Assembly (NCBI GenBank): GCA_022798035.1
Contig: JAAWLS010000100.1
Coordinates: 1-7,942 of the forward strand
Reading direction: 5' to 3'
DNA: 7,942 bases
Source: Lachnospiraceae bacterium
Lineage (GTDB): Bacteria > Bacillota > Clostridia > Lachnospirales > Lachnospiraceae
The notes beneath the pieces were generated by a model. It was given only the letters and a program-made list of their open reading frames with translations. It was not told where the DNA came from and ran no database searches. A program made the position numbers and the translations under genes. The first letter of the stretch is position 1, and each line of letters opens with the position of its first letter. Positions 6,634-7,942 of the stretch are shown piece after piece.

Positions 6634-6639
6634 AGGAGG
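6634..6639 (+). promoter_or_regulatory. Shine-Dalgarno AGGAGG for the polymerase gene
   Basis: A full AGGAGG lies 11 nt before the ATG at 6651. It supports that start over the overlapping out-of-frame GTG at 6617, which has no ribosome site of its own. The 50-nt gap holds nothing else that I recognise. Confidence 0.75.
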
Positions 6640-6650
6640 AGAAGAAAATC

Positions 6651-7942
6651 ATGGGAACAATTTACAAAGGGAATATAATAACGATATTTTTGCTGATTGG
6701 GCTGGCCGTATATTGTATCTTTTTTCCATGCAAAGATTCGATTGCCGGAGTAAAAGGCACAGGAATTTTATCTGTCATAGTATTAGTGTACTGTGTTTAT
6801 TATGAAATAAAACGATTTGGAAGAATAAATTTATTTGTCATCTTCACCATAATGGCCTATATGGTTCACTGCGGACAGTGTTTGTCAATTACAATGGGAA
6901 CACCCTTGGATAAGTCTGCAAGCTATGTGTATGGAAAGCATGGCTGTAAAGAAATCATATATGCTGCCAGATTCTCTATTCTTTCTCTTACAGCATTGAG
7001 TCTTGGCGGAAGTCTGGCTTACGGCAGAAAAGTGAAATTAGCCATAGGCAGAAAGAAGGATATTCTGGGAAAAGAACTGACAAATATAAATTCTATGCTG
7101 AATACAGGGATGTTTTTATGTGCAGTCTCCATACCCTTTGACATATATTTCAATGCAGTATCGGCTGTTCGAAGTATGAGGTATGGGTATTTGTTTCTCT
7201 ATGAGGGAGCCTATTCTTTTAAAAACTCAAGTTCTATTTTGGGCACAATGTCGCTGTTTTGCATACCTGGCTGTTTTCTATTGGCGTATGCATGGAAAGT
7301 GAAGGGAAGCAGATGGAAATATCTGCCTGTTTTCTATCTTGTAATTAGGAGTATTTCTGATTTTGTAACCGGCGGAAGAGGAGAGGCGTCCGCTGTACTG
7401 ATAGCGCTTGTTTACTTTCTGTTTCTCATGGACAGGCAGAAACTCAGCGATATAAAAATGAAATATATCATAATGGGAGGTATTGGAGCTTATCTTTTTT
7501 CAGGAGTTTTTTTGTCGATATTTGTGTGGAGAAATGCAGACGACAGGTCCATAGAGTCACTTTTTTCAGAGCTTATTGCGGTCCTGTTAAGCGGAGGAGT
7601 GTTTCGGAAAATTGTCACTTCCCTGAGCGTGGAATATCCTTTGTACGAAGTGATTCGGGGAGTGAAGGACGGCACATTTGGGATGCGCTATGGACTGACT
7701 TTTCTATATTCCATTATCATGATAATACCAAGTTTTCTGCGGGGAGACCTTTATAAAAACGGCTATGAGGCAGGTCTGATTGCTTTGGAAGGAGATTTGA
7801 CGGCTGCCGCCAATGTAGGGTATGGGATTGGCTATACACTCTTTACGGAAGCATACCTAAATTTGGGAATGTTTGGCTGTCTGTTAATGATACCGTATGG
7901 ATATGTAGTTGGAAAAATAATTATTCTTCTTTCTTGTTTGTT
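6651..7942 (+). CDS. Wzy-like O-antigen/capsule polymerase, 3'-truncated
   Basis: The frame opens at ATG 6651 and stays open to the last base (430 complete codons plus 2 nt), so the C-terminus is outside the window. It begins MGTIYKGNIITIFLLIGLAV and is very hydrophobic, with helices near residues 8-26, 37-52, 59-80, 103-122, 147-165, 198-219, 227-240, 245-260 and 271-290, and more near the end. Two motifs point to the O-antigen polymerase (Wzy) group: TGGRGEA (residues 240-246), after a helix ending in SDFV, and the late segment NVGYGIGYTLFTEAYLNLG (388-406) with E400. It should join flipped repeat units into polymer on the outer membrane face. Such proteins diverge rapidly, so the family rests on topology, motifs and position after the flippase. 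It is AT-richer than its neighbours by eye, which is usual for these genes. A polymerase of a related family is the main alternative. Confidence 0.85.
   Translation, partial: MGTIYKGNIITIFLLIGLAVYCIFFPCKDSIAGVKGTGILSVIVLVYCVYYEIKRFGRINLFVIFTIMAYMVHCGQCLSITMGTPLDKSASYVYGKHGCKEIIYAARFSILSLTALSLGGSLAYGRKVKLAIGRKKDILGKELTNINSMLNTGMFLCAVSIPFDIYFNAVSAVRSMRYGYLFLYEGAYSFKNSSSILGTMSLFCIPGCFLLAYAWKVKGSRWKYLPVFYLVIRSISDFVTGGRGEASAVLIALVYFLFLMDRQKLSDIKMKYIIMGGIGAYLFSGVFLSIFVWRNADDRSIESLFSELIAVLLSGGVFRKIVTSLSVEYPLYEVIRGVKDGTFGMRYGLTFLYSIIMIIPSFLRGDLYKNGYEAGLIALEGDLTAAANVGYGIGYTLFTEAYLNLGMFGCLLMIPYGYVVGKIIILLSCL

Noticed and set aside
6617..6805. GTG-initiated 62-residue frame after the flippase
   Set aside because: It overlaps the polymerase gene out of frame. 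The AGGAGG site and hydrophobic product support ATG 6651 instead.

Overview
The window lies inside a surface-polysaccharide (capsule or exopolysaccharide) biosynthesis operon. The organism is most likely a Gram-positive anaerobe of the Clostridia, probably Lachnospiraceae. I infer this from moderately AT-rich DNA (judged by eye), purine-rich Shine-Dalgarno sites of the AGGAGG/AAGGTG type, and a set of families that commonly co-occur in gut clostridial capsule loci: a DUF6625-like protein, an FrhB-type Fe-S protein and a polysaccharide pyruvyl transferase. No species can be named from this evidence.

Seven genes lie on the + strand and none on the - strand. In order they are: (1) a GT2 glycosyltransferase whose 5' end is outside the window (1-651); (2) a GT4-type glycosyltransferase (666-1811); (3) a DUF6625-like putative glycosyltransferase (start at 1869, not further upstream, to 2864); (4) a two-[4Fe-4S] ferredoxin / FrhB-like protein (2836-4026); (5) a polysaccharide pyruvyl transferase family protein (4023-5183); (6) a Wzx-type flippase (5191-6600); (7) a Wzy-like polymerase that runs off the 3' end (6651-7942). 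Gaps are 14, 57, about -29 (or -17), -4, 7 and 50 nt. I see no promoter and no U-tract terminator between genes, so one polycistronic transcript is likely.

Together these genes fit a Wzx/Wzy-dependent pathway. The glycosyltransferases extend a repeat unit on undecaprenyl-PP at the inner membrane face. The FrhB-like protein and the pyruvyl transferase, translationally coupled by ATGA, probably modify it. Wzx flips it and Wzy polymerises it. The initiating phosphoglycosyltransferase, the chain-length regulators and the nucleotide-sugar genes are not in view.

The most unusual sequence feature is a perfect 20-bp inverted repeat with a 4-nt loop (3617-3660) inside the FrhB-like gene. It covers the codons of a conserved Cys-x-x-Cys motif. 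Just upstream are an 18-nt direct repeat spaced exactly 60 nt apart (3528-3545 and 3588-3605) and an 11-bp inverted repeat (3560-3595). The reading frame stays open throughout. I found no RNA genes, CRISPR arrays, insertion sequences or attachment sites. No stretch over 300 bases lacks a gene.
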